A program made the translations under genes and the position numbers. Shown here one piece after another: positions 63,765 to 64,000 of a DNA stretch of 64,000 bases. Below the pieces are notes generated by a model. It had not been told where the DNA came from. It saw only the letters and a list, made by a program, of their open reading frames with translations, and did no database searches. Location of the stretch: positions 6,675,758 to 6,739,757 of the forward strand of contig NC_133324.1 of NCBI RefSeq assembly GCF_042186555.1, read 5' to 3'. The stretch is from Aquarana catesbeiana. Lineage: Eukaryota; Chordata; Amphibia; Anura; Ranidae. Numbering within the stretch: the stretch's first letter is position 1; each line of letters starts with the position of its first letter.

Positions 63765-63985
63765 CCACCATGGTCAGAACGAGAGCAATAATTCTAGCAC
63801 TAGACCTCCTCTGCAACTCTAAACATGTAACCTGTACAAAATTTTAAAGCGTCGCCTATGGAGATTTTACTGTACTGAAAAGTACTGAAGTTTGGCACCA
63901 TTCCACGTGTGTGCGCAATTTTAAAGCGTGACGCATTGGGTATCTTTTTATTCGGCGTAACATCATCTTTCATAGTATATAAAAA
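63765..63985 (-). repeat. Inverted, uninterrupted copy of the 520-1230 repeat
   Basis: It contains GAGAGCAATAATTCTAGCAC, GGCGACGC/GCGTCGCC and GCGCAATTTTAAAGCGTGAC. It serves as an empty-site reference for the MITE at 600-1105. Confidence 0.75.
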
Positions 63986-64000
63986 AATTGGGATAACTTT

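Overview
The window is vertebrate nuclear DNA. It has no prokaryotic gene organisation, interspersed transposons throughout, and spliced exons of a chymotrypsinogen-type serine protease family. The repeat content points to an amphibian, most likely a true frog (Ranidae): many TTAA-flanked MITEs, Harbinger-type and hAT foldback MITEs, Tc1 elements, L1/Tx1-like and L2-like LINEs and a Penelope-like fragment. This taxonomic call is inference, because no species marker is present.

Host genes. Two tandem plus-strand chymotrypsinogen-like genes are the only host genes I can support. Gene A enters from the left edge and has its last five exons here (89-168, 1439-1508, 14260-14440, 27324-27445, 37486-37638), with a stop codon and an AATAAA signal. 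Its frame and splice phases are intact, but the catalytic His57 codon is Arg, Ser195 is Gly, oxyanion Gly193 is Val, and the Ser214-Trp215-Gly216 strand is degraded. Asp102 and most disulfide cysteines remain. It therefore looks like a protease-fold pseudoenzyme. Gene B starts at 49767; exons 1 (49767-49823), 2 (53105-53208) and 3 (57497-57570) are in the window and the rest lies to the right. Its His57 codon is Gln, its Cys1 codon is Leu, and exon 1 carries a 5-bp tandem duplication that shifts the signal-peptide frame. Both paralogues have lost His57, with different replacements.

Layout. 1-37.7 kb is gene A, with introns of 1.3, 12.8, 12.9 and 10.0 kb filled with nested repeats. These include a nearly complete L1-like LINE (about 5.9-13.3 kb) whose ORF2 is interrupted by a TTAA MITE, an antisense L1 fragment (17.6-20.2 kb), a three-level nest of palindromic DNA transposons (22.26-26.39 kb), two TTAA MITEs (28.4-31.0 kb) and a 3-kb AT-rich TTCTATTCT domain (31.8-34.7 kb). 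37.7-49.7 kb is intergenic, with MITEs, a hAT transposase remnant, an antisense L1 ORF1 fragment, a broken Tc1 and an L2-like LINE tail. 49.7-64 kb is gene B. Its introns hold a Penelope-like fragment, two Tc1 elements, an L2-like LINE with a 46-bp minisatellite, a large 64-bp minisatellite shared with gene A, and a deleted Ty3/Gypsy-like element.

Most long open frames in the window are artefacts of tandem repeats or transposon frames. The best candidate for new biology is the tandem pair of catalytically dead chymotrypsin-like genes.
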